A DNA stretch of 64,000 nt from Doryteuthis pealeii (lineage: Eukaryota > Mollusca > Cephalopoda > Myopsida > Loliginidae): positions 57,975,292-58,039,291 of the forward strand of contig CM042157.1 in assembly GCA_023376005.1 (NCBI GenBank), given 5' to 3'. Within the stretch, counting starts at the first letter, position 1. Each line of letters begins with the position of its first letter. A program made the position numbers and the translations under genes. Of this stretch, positions 55,300 to 64,000 are shown piece by piece. The notes below the pieces were generated by a model. That model did not search any database, was not told the origin of the DNA, and worked only from the letters and a program-made list of their open reading frames with translations.

Positions 55300-55611
55300 C
55301 CACCCTGTCAAGTAACCCCCTCCCCAATAGTCACCTATTGGCCATGGGTGGCGAACTGTAATGCCTGAGGACAGGATTGTGGTGGCTGAACTGACTACTA
55401 AGCAGTCTCATGATATGCAATACTCCACTTTGCTGTTTGGGCTAGACTGGCAATCAGAGAGGCCCCATTTGATCAATCAGCTGGTCATGTGAAGCCCTAG
55501 CACCTATATGATTATCCTGATGATATTTTTCAAATTGTGCTTATGGCAAACATCCTATTCGTTTTACCGTATAGATGCTAGAAAGAGGTAACTGAGAGTC
55601 AACAACCAGTT
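55300..55611 (+). repeat. R600 fragment, diverged
   Basis: ACCCTGTCAAGTAACCCCC, GGCCATGGGTGGCGAACTG, TGGGCTAGACTGGCAATC, GTGAAGCCCTAGCACC. Confidence 0.6.
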
Positions 55612-56456
55612 TATTAATACATATGAGCTGGTTCTTTTAATTTATTAATACACATGAAGTTAATGAAAATTATTTCTATCAATTTATTAATACACATGAA
55701 GTTAATGAAAATTTTTTTATCAATTTATTAATACACATAAAGTTAATGAAAATTATTTCTATTTATTAATACACATGAAGTTAATGAAAATTATTTCTAC
55801 CAATTTATTAATACACATAAAGTTAATGAAAATTATTTTATCAATTTATTAATACACATAAAGTTAATGAAAATTATTTCTACCAATTTATTAATACACA
55901 TGAAGTTAATGAAAATTATTTCTACAATTTATTAATACACATGAAGTTAATGAAAATTATTTCTACCAATTTATTAATACACATGAAGTTAATGAAAATT
56001 ATTTCTACCAATTTATTAATACACATGAAGTTAATGAAAATTATTTCTACAATTTATTAATACACATGAAAGTTAATGAAAATTATTTCTATCAATTTAT
56101 TAATACACATGAAGTTAATGAAAATTATTTCTACCAATTTATTAATACACATGAAGTTAATGAAAATTATTTTCTACCAATTTATTAATACACATGAAGT
56201 TAATGAAAATTATTTCTACCAATTTATTAATACACATGAAGTTAATGAAAATTATTTCTACCAATTTATTAATACACATGAAGTTAATGAAATTATTTCT
56301 ATCAATTTATTAATACACATGAAGTTAATGAAAATTATTTCTATCAATTCATTAATACACATGAAGTTAATGAAAATTATTTCTATCAATTTATTAATAC
56401 ACATGAAGTTAATGAAAATTATTTCTACCAATTTATTAATACACATGAAGTTAATA
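55612..56456. repeat. 42-bp satellite, about 20 units
   Basis: Unit: AATTTATTAATACACATGAA then GTTAATGAAAATTATTTCTACC. A few units lack one base. The 42-bp period is a multiple of three, so frames stay open on both strands (one is 139 codons long), but the peptide is only the repeat. Confidence 0.95.
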
Positions 56457-56702
56457 AAAACACAAGTGTTAAGGATAGGAGAAATGGTTTACTAAGCAAA
56501 GAACACAGTAATTAGCAATTGCTAAGTTGAATTAATAAGTCCCGTGTGACCTTGTTTCTTTTTTCTGCCAGACATTATTTATAGGTAAAACAAACAATTC
56601 CATTCTCATTATTTAGGTATTATATAACACTATCTTTGTCTAATTTGTACAGAAGTCAAAATGATTGTGAAATAAATAAATTTATAAGAATATCTTTTGT
56701 AG

Positions 56703-56755
56703 ATTTCTGTCTCGATGGATAAAAAAGAAATCTTCACGAAATACAAAACCAGGAG
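56703..56755 (+). CDS. SHTN1: shootin-1 small basic exon, phase 2 to 1
   Basis: Acceptor TATCTTTTGTAG, donor GTGAGTTG. 53 nt reading (G)FLSRWIKKKSSRNTKPG(G). It matches the IRSLMSMIRKRSHPSGSG stretch right after the proline run in vertebrate shootin-1: a short hydrophobic-basic helix. The acceptor follows a weak polypyrimidine tract, but phase and family position support it. Confidence 0.85.
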
Positions 56756-56799
56756 GTGAGTTGATGCAGACACACAGTGTTTGTTTGTTTTTAATTTCA

Positions 56800-57200
56800 A
56801 ATTTTATGTATTATTTAGATTTTTGGGACTGTTATCCTTATCTTTATTGTTATATGCACAATGTTTCAGCTGATGTGTCCTTTGGCCTTCTTCAGGTGTT
56901 TCTTGTCAAACAATAAAGATGGAGAACAATAAAAAAAATCTAAAGAAACAAATTATTATTGTCTTTGAGAAAAGTTTTTTTTTTTTTTTACTGTTATAGA
57001 AATAATCGCACAAGTGAGTTTTCATTAAAAAAACAACTAAAATTAAGAGGTAAAAGAAAATATATGATATAGCATCCACTGTATTATTTAGATTTTTTGT
57101 CCGATTGTCATCATCTTTATTGTTATATATACAACGTTTCACCTAATGTGCCATCCGGCCTTCTTTAGGTGTTTCTTGTCAAACTTGGCAACATTCTCGT
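56800..57200 (-). repeat. two diverged repeats with CTGAAGA/GAAAC pattern
   Basis: 56863-56895 and 57136-57168 each contain, on the minus strand, CTGAAGAAGGCC or CTAAAGAAGGCC and a GAAAC about 20 nt later, flanked by AACAATAAAGAT. Probably one MITE or Penelope-derived family; a further relic is at 57440-57510. No good helix II, so not called ribozymes. Confidence 0.45.
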
Positions 57201-57557
57201 CAAATTCGGGAGCCTTCACTTAACTTTGAACCATACCCTTTATTCAATCCACTGGGTAGACTCTTCTCATTCCGTTAATCATGACTGGGTGCAAGGGTTA
57301 AACTATGTTAAATATTCTATGTTATTATCACCCGTAGTCAAGATTGAACCTGCAACCTAAAGATGATTGTCACTTAGAACTGTTTTAACTCAAACCTTAT
57401 ATCTGTTTCACTATGTGTCCAATGGGATGAAAAGGTTCTGAAGTTCAACAAGAAACCTGAAGGCCCAAGGGCACATTGACCAAAATGTTTTGTATATAAC
57501 AATAAAGATCAGAACAACAATCTGAAAAATCTAAATAATACAAATTATCAATCCTCT

Positions 57558-57740
57558 AATATAAACAAAGGGGAACCACTCTTGACGGATAAATTATTTA
57601 TTTATTTATTGATCTACTAGGAAAAAAGAAGACTGGGTTAGGGTTAGGGTTTAGAGTTAGTTTAATGGGAAAATAAATAAATAATTTATCAGTCAAGAGT
57701 GGTTGCCCTTTGTTTATGTTAGACTTATAGGAAATAACCC
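57558..57740. mobile_element. MITE with terminal inverted repeats (copy 2, reversed)
   Basis: Inverse of 2581-2770 (ends GACTTATAGGAAATAACCC); the left terminus is truncated. Contains GGTTAGGGTTAGGGTTTAG internally. Confidence 0.7.
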
Positions 57741-58661
57741 AAATTTTATATTATGACTAGCTTAAAAGCCACCTTATCTGGTGGCAATTAAGCTAGCTTA
57801 TGCAGAGGGATGTTGATTTGGCCTTCATACATTGGGGACATATTAAATTTCATTAAACAGCATTTAAGTATTGCATGAACATTTAAGTTTACATTTTAAA
57901 AGTTTGGTGATAATTCTTCTGTTTCTACTTAATCTAAAGACAATTTGATGTATGCATATCCTTACTTTGTATACTGATAATTATTTCTATTTGATTGGTG
58001 ACTTTTGCTAGAAGATTTCACAAATAATTTTGATTATTCACAAATTTATTTCTGAGTTATAAAAATCAATGTATAAAAAAAATTTGTTTCAAAATGTCAA
58101 TAAAAAATCGCCAAAAACAATTGCAGTAATTAAAATTTGGGATTCCAAAATTTCAGGATTGCAAACCCGGATTTAACCCAGAATGTTTTTAATTTGCTCA
58201 CAGAGTTGGCCTGATTCCAAAATGGTATGATATGTTGGGCTATGACTTCTAGGAGTGACGTTTAAAAAATGTGACACACAGATATTTACATTCATTATTA
58301 ATATCTTTTTTGTGGTTACAAAATTTGAGAATTACAATCATACATGGATTCATCCTCAACAAAAATTCTTTGTTTTCACCAGAGTCTCATCAGAGGATTA
58401 CCACAGGAAGAAGTATGATAGAGAATGCAAGAAAGTCTTAATGAGTGGGTGGGTGAGGGGCAAAAAATTTATCGTGATTACCCAGGATCAGGTAGAATTT
58501 ATTATTAGAATTTTAAAGATTATTTTTAAAATCTGTGTAATTTCTGCAAATCCTTTTAGTTAAGAAAAATAACTGTCATTTTTCTAAAATTTTATTTTTG
58601 TTTATTTCATTTATTTATTTTTTCATCTGTAATTTTTTTTTTGTACTTTATCTACGGTCAG
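57741..58661. other. low-copy intron
   Basis: No repeat family recognised. A 102-codon open frame at 58255 shows no family resemblance and poor coding character. Confidence 0.4.
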
Positions 58662-58765
58662 AGCCTGCAAATGATGGTAAAGAAGACATTCACAGAAAAG
58701 CTCTGGAAGAGATGATGAACAGAATCAAAGATGGTCGGGCACTGACTGGCGCCAAAATGAGACGG
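58662..58765 (+). CDS. SHTN1: shootin-1 conserved C-terminal block exon, phase 1 to 0
   Basis: Acceptor CTACGGTCAG, donor GTTAGTAT. After a split Glu codon it reads PANDGKEDIHRKAL, then EEMMNRIKDGRALTGAKMRR. It matches VTDLKRQAVEEMMDRIKKGVHLRPV in vertebrate shootin-1, the most conserved block of the C-terminal part (EMMxRIKxG). The acceptor's pyrimidine tract is interrupted, but the reading frame and homology leave little doubt. Confidence 0.9.
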
Positions 58766-58854
58766 GTTAGTATCACATCCAAATTCTTTAATTTTGTGCC
58801 CAATTTTATTGTAGTTAGATGCAAGTTGATGCAGGGATGAAAAAAAAATTACGA

Positions 58855-59275
58855 TCTGTTACTTTTATAAATTGTTACTTTTATAAGCTGCTACTTTAAC
58901 AATCTGTTACTTTAAAAATCTGTTACCTTTATAAAATTGTTACTTTTATAAGCTGCTACTTTAAAAATGTTACCTTTATAAATTGTTACTTTTATAAGCT
59001 GCTACTTTAAAATCTGTTACCTTTATAAATTGTTACTTTTATAAGCTGCTACTTTAAAAATCTGTTACCTTTATAAATTGTTACTTTTATAAACTGCTAC
59101 TTTAAAAATCTGTTACCTTTATAAATTGTTACTTTTATAAACTGCTACTTTAACAATCTGTTACCTTTATAAATTGTTACTTTTATAAGCTGCAACTTTA
59201 ACAATCTGTTTCTTTAACAATCTGTTTCTTTAATAATCTGTTTCTTTAATAATCTGTTACTTTGACTATCTGTTA
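58855..59275. repeat. 48-bp satellite
   Basis: About eight units on CTGTTACCTTTATAAATTG and TTACTTTTATAAGCTGCTAC. It ends 45 bp before the next exon. Confidence 0.9.
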
Positions 59276-59319
59276 CATATCCTTGCTTACCAATTTATTG
59301 TTTACCAATTCCATTGCAG

Positions 59320-59379
59320 CAACCGTCATGTCAGGAGAAACCCAAAGAAGAAGCCATTGATGAATTGAAAAATTTGATG
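59320..59379 (+). CDS. SHTN1: shootin-1 exon, phase 0 to 0
   Basis: Acceptor ACCAATTCCATTGCAG, donor GTAGGCCA. 20 codons: QPSCQEKPKEEAIDELKNLM. It matches KGCESAVDELKGIL in vertebrate shootin-1. Reading through the donor would add three residues and stop (VGQE then TGA at 59392-59394), so a short isoform ending here is possible, but the vertebrate protein continues. The next exon is not found in the remaining 4.6 kb. Confidence 0.85.
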
Positions 59380-59468
59380 GTAGGCCAAGAATGACCAAAT
59401 TTACTCATTGCTTTGAAAACCTTTGCATTAAAATTCCTTCTGTTGCCCACGTCCAGAATATGAAGTAG

Positions 59469-59515
59469 TCATTTACTAAGCTTGGCTTAGTTTGGTACAA
59501 GGCCAGAATTATAGG
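59469..59515 (-). repeat. single unit of the 121-bp satellite, reversed
   Basis: TAGTCATTTACTAAGCTTGG and GTACAAGGCCAGAA are the inverse of AAGCTTAGTTAATGACTA and TTCTGGCCTTGTGC in the 9770-11760 array. Confidence 0.65.
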
Positions 59516-59599
59516 TACAAGGTGATAATTTGACATTGTCAAATACAAATGTCACAGTAGATGTATAATGTAATGATCTGGAACTTAACTATTGTTGTC

Positions 59600-59830
59600 A
59601 GGTGTAGGTTAAGGAAGTTCTGGTGTTATCTAAGATGCCTGCAGAGGAGTTGTAGGGTAAACAAAATGTCCAGTATTGAGTGGGGGGGCATAAATATTCA
59701 GGGAGAAAGACTCATTGACAAACCAGCAGGTGTAGGATGAGAAGGTCCTGGTGTTATCTAAGATGCCTGCAGAGAGTTGTAGGATAAACAAAATGTCCAG
59801 TATTGAAGGGAGCATCAATCTCTATACCAG
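59600..59830. repeat. tandem repeat of about 127 bp, two units
   Basis: TCTGGTGTTATCTAAGATGC, AAACAAAATGTCCAGTATTG and AAAGACTCATTGACAAACC recur; the family also occurs at 61060-61215. Confidence 0.8.
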
Positions 59831-59847
59831 GCCTACCAATTACAGTG

Positions 59848-60324
59848 GTTTTCTTAAAAAAAAAAAAAAAAAAAACACGTGTCAGCCTAAACTTCCCTTA
59901 ATAAGTTTCTCCTGTGTATGGCATTTTTCAAAGCCATCTATCACTTAATGGTCTTATTTCTTAAAGTATAACAATTTACTGAACACCACAAAACGAAAGT
60001 GAAACTAACAAGAAAGTTCAAGGCTGCCCAAACTGCTACCCAACTTCCTCCAATATAGCAGTTCTTGCCAATGTGAGAAAGCAGAAAAAGAAGAATTTGC
60101 ATTCATAACAATATTTATTGACAGCACTCCTTCTCCTCCAACCTTTCCTTCAATGTTTTGCATGTCATTATTTTATTTTTGTTTTATTTTATTTGTATGC
60201 ATGTTACACTTTTATTTTGTAATATTTTCTATGTGTTTGTCTGAATGTTAAACATTATCCATCAGTTAAACAGGTTGAAAGTAACTCTGAAGCAGACTTG
60301 AATTTAATTTAGGAAATCATTTTT
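59848..60324. other. unassigned intron
   Basis: Starts with an A-run of about 20 at 59856. No gene. Confidence 0.4.
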
Positions 60325-60490
60325 ATTGTCCTTGGTATGACATTAAACTGCATCTAATGGTGAAATTTTAGTTCTGGAGCCCTGGGGACGTATGGAGTAT
60401 CCCTTCATTGCCATTACTCCCAGGTCAACTCTGACCCAGAGCGGTAGTACTTATCAGGGTACCATGTATGAGTTAAATAGAAAAAAAAAT
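60325..60490 (+). repeat. R600 fragment
   Basis: GGTATGACATTAAACTGC, CCATTACTCCCAGGTC, GGTACCATGTATGAGTTAAA. Confidence 0.65.
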
Positions 60491-60505
60491 TAAGAAAAAT
60501 GTGGT

Positions 60506-60541
60506 TTTTTTTTTTTTTTTTTTTTTTTGGGGGGGGGGGGG
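60506..60541. repeat. poly-T then poly-G
   Basis: About 24 T followed by about 12 G, between R600 and an S2 SINE. Confidence 0.9.
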
Positions 60542-60720
60542 CCAGTTATGCTCTTATGTACTAATTAACCCATAGCAGAGGGGGGATGAAGGAGTCCTTA
60601 CCTTTCCCAAGGGTATGTCTGAAAGTGAATGAGTGTAATAGCCCAAATGGACTTCAAACTTGCTTACTATGATATCAATCACAGTCCAGAACGCTAGCCA
60701 CCACACCATGGGAACTCCTC
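60542..60720 (-). repeat. tRNA-derived SINE (S2-like)
   Basis: Minus strand starts TCCCATGGTGTGGTGGCTAG (A box) and has AAGTTTGAAGTCC (B box); body shares ACCCTTGGGAAAGGTA with S2. Confidence 0.65.
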
Positions 60721-61300
60721 CGCTAAATTTTAGTTAGTCATGAAATGTTGTCAGTTAGTTGTCAAATGACGACTGCAATAACCAACTTAAAAAAGTATTC
60801 TACCGGCAAAACTCCCAGTAGTTTTACACAATTCGTCAAAAGTTCACTTCACTTTAAGATCGAAGCACGACACACCGTTCTCTCCACAGAAAAATATGTT
60901 GTCTCCAAGAGAACTCGCCTCAGCATTTATTTCTCTCAGTGGCCAAACCACTTCAGCTAACAGGGGTAACAGCAATTCCAGTACTCATGATCAGGTGGTT
61001 GTGAGTTCAATCTCGAGTCCCCTGCTATACACACCCCTCGCACAGGTCATACACACACGGATGCGCTTAGTCCTTGCCTGCAGAGGAGATGTAGGGTAAA
61101 CAAAATGTCCAGTATTGAGGGGGGGGCATAAATATTCAGGGGAGAAAGACTCATTGACAAACCAGCAGGTGTAGGATGATAAGGTTCTGGTGTTATCTAA
61201 GATGCCTGCAGAGGAGATGTCCCCTGCTATACACACCCCTCGCACAGGTCATACATACACGGATGCGCTTAGTCCTTGAGGGCAGGGAATTCTCAACTCC
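60721..61300. repeat. 201-bp direct duplication and family of 59600
   Basis: CCCCTGCTATACACACCCCT with CGCACAGGTCATACA occurs at 61019 and 61220; between them is the 59600-type unit. 60721-61018 unassigned. Confidence 0.7.
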
Positions 61301-62274
61301 AAATCCCCACCTCTGCCACCCCCGCCCCCATGCTCACTGTTACATGTTGTTCCTTCAACTTTTTGGCTGGTACATTCTATGGCCTTCTTCAGGAGTAATA
61401 TGAACTTCTGTAAAGAAAGAGATGCTTGTTTTGATCTCTTTATCATTTTTTTGATATGTGAGAAGACCTGTTCTGTACTCTGCTCTTTCGATGTACTTGT
61501 ATGGACCCCAAGTGTTGTGAATTATGTGCTGGCCGAATTTAAGGCACGAGTCAGAAAAACAGGCTCACAAGGATTAAAACAAAACAACAACAACAACCAC
61601 AAATGTGTGTAAACAAGACGCGGATGGAAGAAGAGTGTGTGTGATGCTTTCGCCGTCTATCCAGCTGGCTATTACTGCTATCCCTACTGGCGAACTTAAC
61701 CCTTCGATCCCCGGGTTCTAACTGCCTTAGGGCTCGAGTTTAGTTGTATTTATGTCAAATTCCCCTTCCCCAAACCATCTTCTCCGGACCACACAAATGG
61801 CCAGCACTTAAATAAATCGCAGACTTTTAGTCGCCATTAACCCTTAAAATTAAAGTACTTAAATATTTTTTCAGACAATACGTCTTCAATACGTTGATCA
61901 TTAATTTTTTTCAAAAGAGAATTTTCCTAAAAATCCTTTTTGCTTTTAATACCTGGGTGCCTAAGATATTATCACCAAGTGGTCCCATTTCATGGAGGCA
62001 TACAGGTCTCTTTAAACTTTACGACCTAATCTTTGGATTCGTAAAAAGGTCAGCCACCTACCCCTTTTACTTATGCCTGGTTTAACCTACTCTCTTTCTT
62101 ATTTATTTATTATTTATTTATTCTGACCATGTTCATCTTCAACCACAGTATCACAGATATGGGATTGGTCCACTGAATTTCATTTTATATCTCTCGTTTT
62201 TTTTTTTTTTTTTTTTAAATTCAGACCAGTTACCTGATCAGTGTTTCCATCTTTAACTGATACAGGCAGGGTGT
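61301..62274. other. unassigned, partly GC-richer DNA
   Basis: 61560-61840 includes AACAACAACAACC, GATCCCCGGGTTC and GGGCTCGAGTTTAG and may be old mobile DNA. A T-run is at 62199-62216. No gene or shootin exon found. Confidence 0.35.
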
Positions 62275-62366
62275 CTCCATAGCGTAGTGGCTAATGTGCT
62301 GGACTATGACATCATAGTAAGCGTTCAAACTTCAGTAGCACTATTGCATTCACTTTCTAATATCAT
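62275..62366 (+). repeat. SINE head, tRNA-like, ending in (TA)n
   Basis: TCCATAGCGTAGTGGCTAAT (A box) and TAAGCGTTCAAACTTC (B box), truncated before a TA tract at 62367-62409. Confidence 0.65.
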
Positions 62367-62367
62367 G

Positions 62368-62411
<44 letters not shown>

Positions 62412-62522
62412 AAAAGTCCAGAGAAGAAATCTTCCTTACGACACAAGAGTTTTATTTAAACAAAACTAAGTCGCAGTTTGAGAGCTCAATGTGTGCTCTT
62501 AATGTTAGAGTCACTGAGCAAA

Positions 62523-62678
62523 TATATGAGTAAAGAAATAACAAAAGACTTAGAGATTTAGCGTTATAGTCTATTTCAGGGAGCTTAGACAAATAGTCTA
62601 ACTCTCCCGACTCATCAGATGCGAATCTCTAAATAGACTATAATGCTAAATCTCTAAGTCTTTTGTTATTTCTTTACT

Positions 62679-62686
<8 letters not shown>
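62523..62686. mobile_element. palindromic element with hammerhead-like apex
   Basis: Arms GAGTAAAGAAATAACAAAAG... at 62529-62578 and its inverse at 62628-62683. On the minus strand the apex has CTGATGA (62612-62618), a long hairpin with GGGAG/CTCCC and TTAGAC/GTCTAA, GAAA (62575-62578), ATA-GAC-TAT and A, an arrangement like a hammerhead core with extended helix II and three-pair helix III. Helix I pairs TCTCTAAG/TTTAGAGA after mismatches. Confidence 0.6.
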
Positions 62687-62707
<21 letters not shown>

Positions 62708-62709
<2 letters not shown>

Positions 62710-63071
62710 AATATTATAAAAATTAAAAAAACACAAGTTTCATTAACGAATGATGTTTAATAAGCCGATGCTGCAGTGTTTCAGTTTGTTTAACAAACCT
62801 TCTTCAGGGCCTTCGTTGGTTTAAGGAAAAATAAATTATTAATGAAAACAAAAGTCTGCAAGCCTCTGCTTTTGGTATGTGTCTGCTTTTGTTGATATTC
62901 AAATATGAGGAAAGAAAAGACATACTTTGTTTTCATTAATCATTTATTTTTCCTTAAACCAACAAAAGCCCTGAGGAAGGTTTGTTAAACAAACCGAAAA
63001 CACTGCAGCATTGGCTTATTAAATATCATTCGTTAATGAAACTTGTATTTTTTCAATTTTTATAATATTAC
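62708..63071. mobile_element. long-TIR palindromic element
   Basis: Starts GTAATATTATAAAAATT, ends with the inverse. Arms of about 150 bp include ACAAGTTTCATTAACGAATG and GCTGCAGTGTTT. Each arm has a CTGAAGA/CTGAGGA motif, a GTTTGT/ACAAAC hairpin and GAAA (62778-62807 minus, 62971-63001 plus). A TG tract (62689-62708) precedes it. Confidence 0.75.
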
Positions 63072-63119
63072 ATATTGTTGGATTTACTTCCACTTTTTCT
63101 TCATATATATATATATATA

Positions 63120-63410
63120 TTATTATTTATATTTTTGCTTGAAGGCAATTATAATGCATGTATCGTATAAAATTCGATAATTATAGAAAATAATCTTGAC
63201 AAGAGAATCCCGCAAAGGATGGCTCGCTATGCAGAACACCGTACAGATACATCTCTGAAGAGACTTAATAAAGTCGAAACAGTCTGTACGGTGTTCTGCA
63301 TAGCGAGCCATCCTTTGCGGGATTCTCTTGTCAAGATTATTTTCTATAATTATCGAATTTTATACAATACATGCATTATAATTGCCTTCAAGCAAAAATA
63401 TAAATAATAA
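63120..63410. mobile_element. near-perfect palindromic element with hammerhead-like core
   Basis: Arms of about 125 bp: TTATTATTTATATTTTTGC at the left is exactly inverted at the right, through AGAATCCCGCAAAGGATGGC and CTATGCAGAACACCGTACAG. Only one or two mismatches are seen, so insertion or conversion is recent. The unique centre holds CTGAAGA, GACTT-AATA-AAGTC (five perfect pairs) and GAAAC at 63255-63280 on the plus strand. The arms give open frames on both strands with the same peptide start; these are artefacts of the palindrome. Confidence 0.9.
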
Positions 63411-63457
63411 TTTAATCAACAATGCTTCTATAAACAAACAAACATCCAAAAATCTTA

Positions 63458-63494
<37 letters not shown>

Positions 63495-64000
63495 TAATGT
63501 GGGTGGAAAATATGAAAATAAATCTGGAGGAATGTAGAAAATAGAAAAAAATAAATTATTTCAAAAAGATAAATTTATCATAGACTGTGAAGTTGACATA
63601 TAACATTTTGTTTTTTATCAAAACTTCATCAGGACATTAGGATGAAAAAAAAAGTAAGAATTTTTGTAATAATTTATCTTTTTGGGATAGTCTTCTTTCT
63701 ACAATATATATATATATATATATATGATAAAAATGACATGGCCTATTTATGAAATAATGCTAATGAAACTGTTTAAAAAAATTACTTACACCTAAGCCCA
63801 TTGAAATTGAATATATATATATATATATATCATACTTCTGTCTGATGATTGTGTTCTACACATCAAACTTCAAATAATTGACTTCAAGAGTTAATTTGAA
63901 TATTTTTAAGGTTTTATACCTGCTCTAGCATAATAGCATTGACTGCTTTAATGCAAAAATGTTCTTACATTTCTTGTAGATTTTATATATATAAATATAT
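63411..64000. other. (TA)n-rich intron
   Basis: TA tracts at 63456-63492, 63704-63725 and 63810-63831. An inverted pair (AAAAAGATAAATTTATC near 63565 and AATAATTTATCTTTTTGGG near 63669) may mark another small palindromic element, with CTGATGAAGTTTT on the minus strand at about 63623. No gene. Confidence 0.5.

Larger units (their letters stand above)
3885..59379 (+). other. SHTN1: shootin-1 gene (internal part, 11 exons)
   Basis: Eleven GT-AG exons on the plus strand join in phase: 3885-3979, 9380-9539, 13849-13946, 26387-26468 (or its copy 42622-42703), 48826-48920, 52724-52870, 54090-54243, 55112-55202, 56703-56755, 58662-58765 and 59320-59379. The 1139 nt give about 380 residues: long coiled coil, run of 12 prolines, basic segment, then a block with KALEEMMNRIK and AIDELKNLM. 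This order matches vertebrate shootin-1, a cytoplasmic growth-cone protein that links actin retrograde flow to cell adhesion in neuronal polarisation; that role is known from vertebrates and is only inferred here. The start codon and stop codon lie outside the window. Introns reach more than 22 kb and are packed with repeats. The assignment rests on recalled family sequence, not on a search. Confidence 0.85.

Noticed and set aside
56076..56495. 139-codon open frame with repeated HMKLMKI
   Set aside because: The 42-bp period keeps frames open on both strands; no start context, no family resemblance.
56863..56895. Hammerhead ribozyme on the minus strand
   Set aside because: CTGAAGA and GAAAC are present, but helix II and helix III do not pair convincingly; the same holds for 57136-57168 and 18199-18231.
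57640..57665. Interstitial telomere
   Set aside because: Only about three TTAGGG-like units, located inside a MITE.
58255..58563. 102-codon open frame as an extra shootin exon
   Set aside because: No matching splice sites and no similarity to shootin; its residue content is that of AT-rich intron.
63123..63407. Two opposite frames with the same N-terminus (MARYAEHRTD)
   Set aside because: The identity results from the perfect palindrome, not from a duplicated gene.

Overview
The window is animal genomic DNA, AT-rich and full of repeats. It holds one recognisable cellular gene on the plus strand: a shootin-1 (SHTN1) homologue, with eleven in-phase coding exons between 3885 and 59379. The gene runs off both ends; the N-terminal exons lie to the left and the C-terminal exons to the right. 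The joined exons encode about 380 residues: coiled coil, a run of twelve prolines, a short basic segment and a C-terminal conserved block. Splice phases agree across every junction. Everything else is intron and mobile DNA.

The repeat content points to a mollusc, most likely a cephalopod (inference). There are RTE-type LINE fragments ending in C2H2-like fingers, several tRNA-derived SINE families, Penelope-like remnants, a mariner transposase fragment, Helitron-like elements, and many (TA)n, TATC and TG arrays.

Layout. 1-3884: LINE and SINE debris, a partial duplicate of a shootin exon, TG arrays. 3885-13946: first three exons, separated by a fold-back element, an AT-rich array, a 121-bp satellite and a Helitron. 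13947-23290: dense LINE, SINE and MITE debris. 23290-49806: one unit of about 10.5 kb appears as copy A (23290-33955), a partial indel-ridden copy B (33956-39330) and copy C (39331-49806). It carries two shootin exons. The pattern suggests unmerged haplotypes plus raw-read gap filling, although a real duplication is possible. 49807-59379: the remaining exons, with a second Helitron, a 42-bp array and a 48-bp array. 59380-64000: repeats ending in three nested or adjacent palindromic elements.

The most interesting signal is a set of type I hammerhead-ribozyme-like motifs on the minus strand. Two families (48167-48223 with its copy at 32215-32271, and 45668-45724 with its copy at 29751-29807) have the full core, helices I, II and III, and the same 57-nt span. 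Both are followed on the ribozyme strand by TCCT and, in several copies, a (TA)n tract. Related cores sit at the centre of palindromes at 62523-62686 and 63120-63410. Penelope-like coding remnants lie in the same unit, and Penelope-like elements are known to carry hammerheads.
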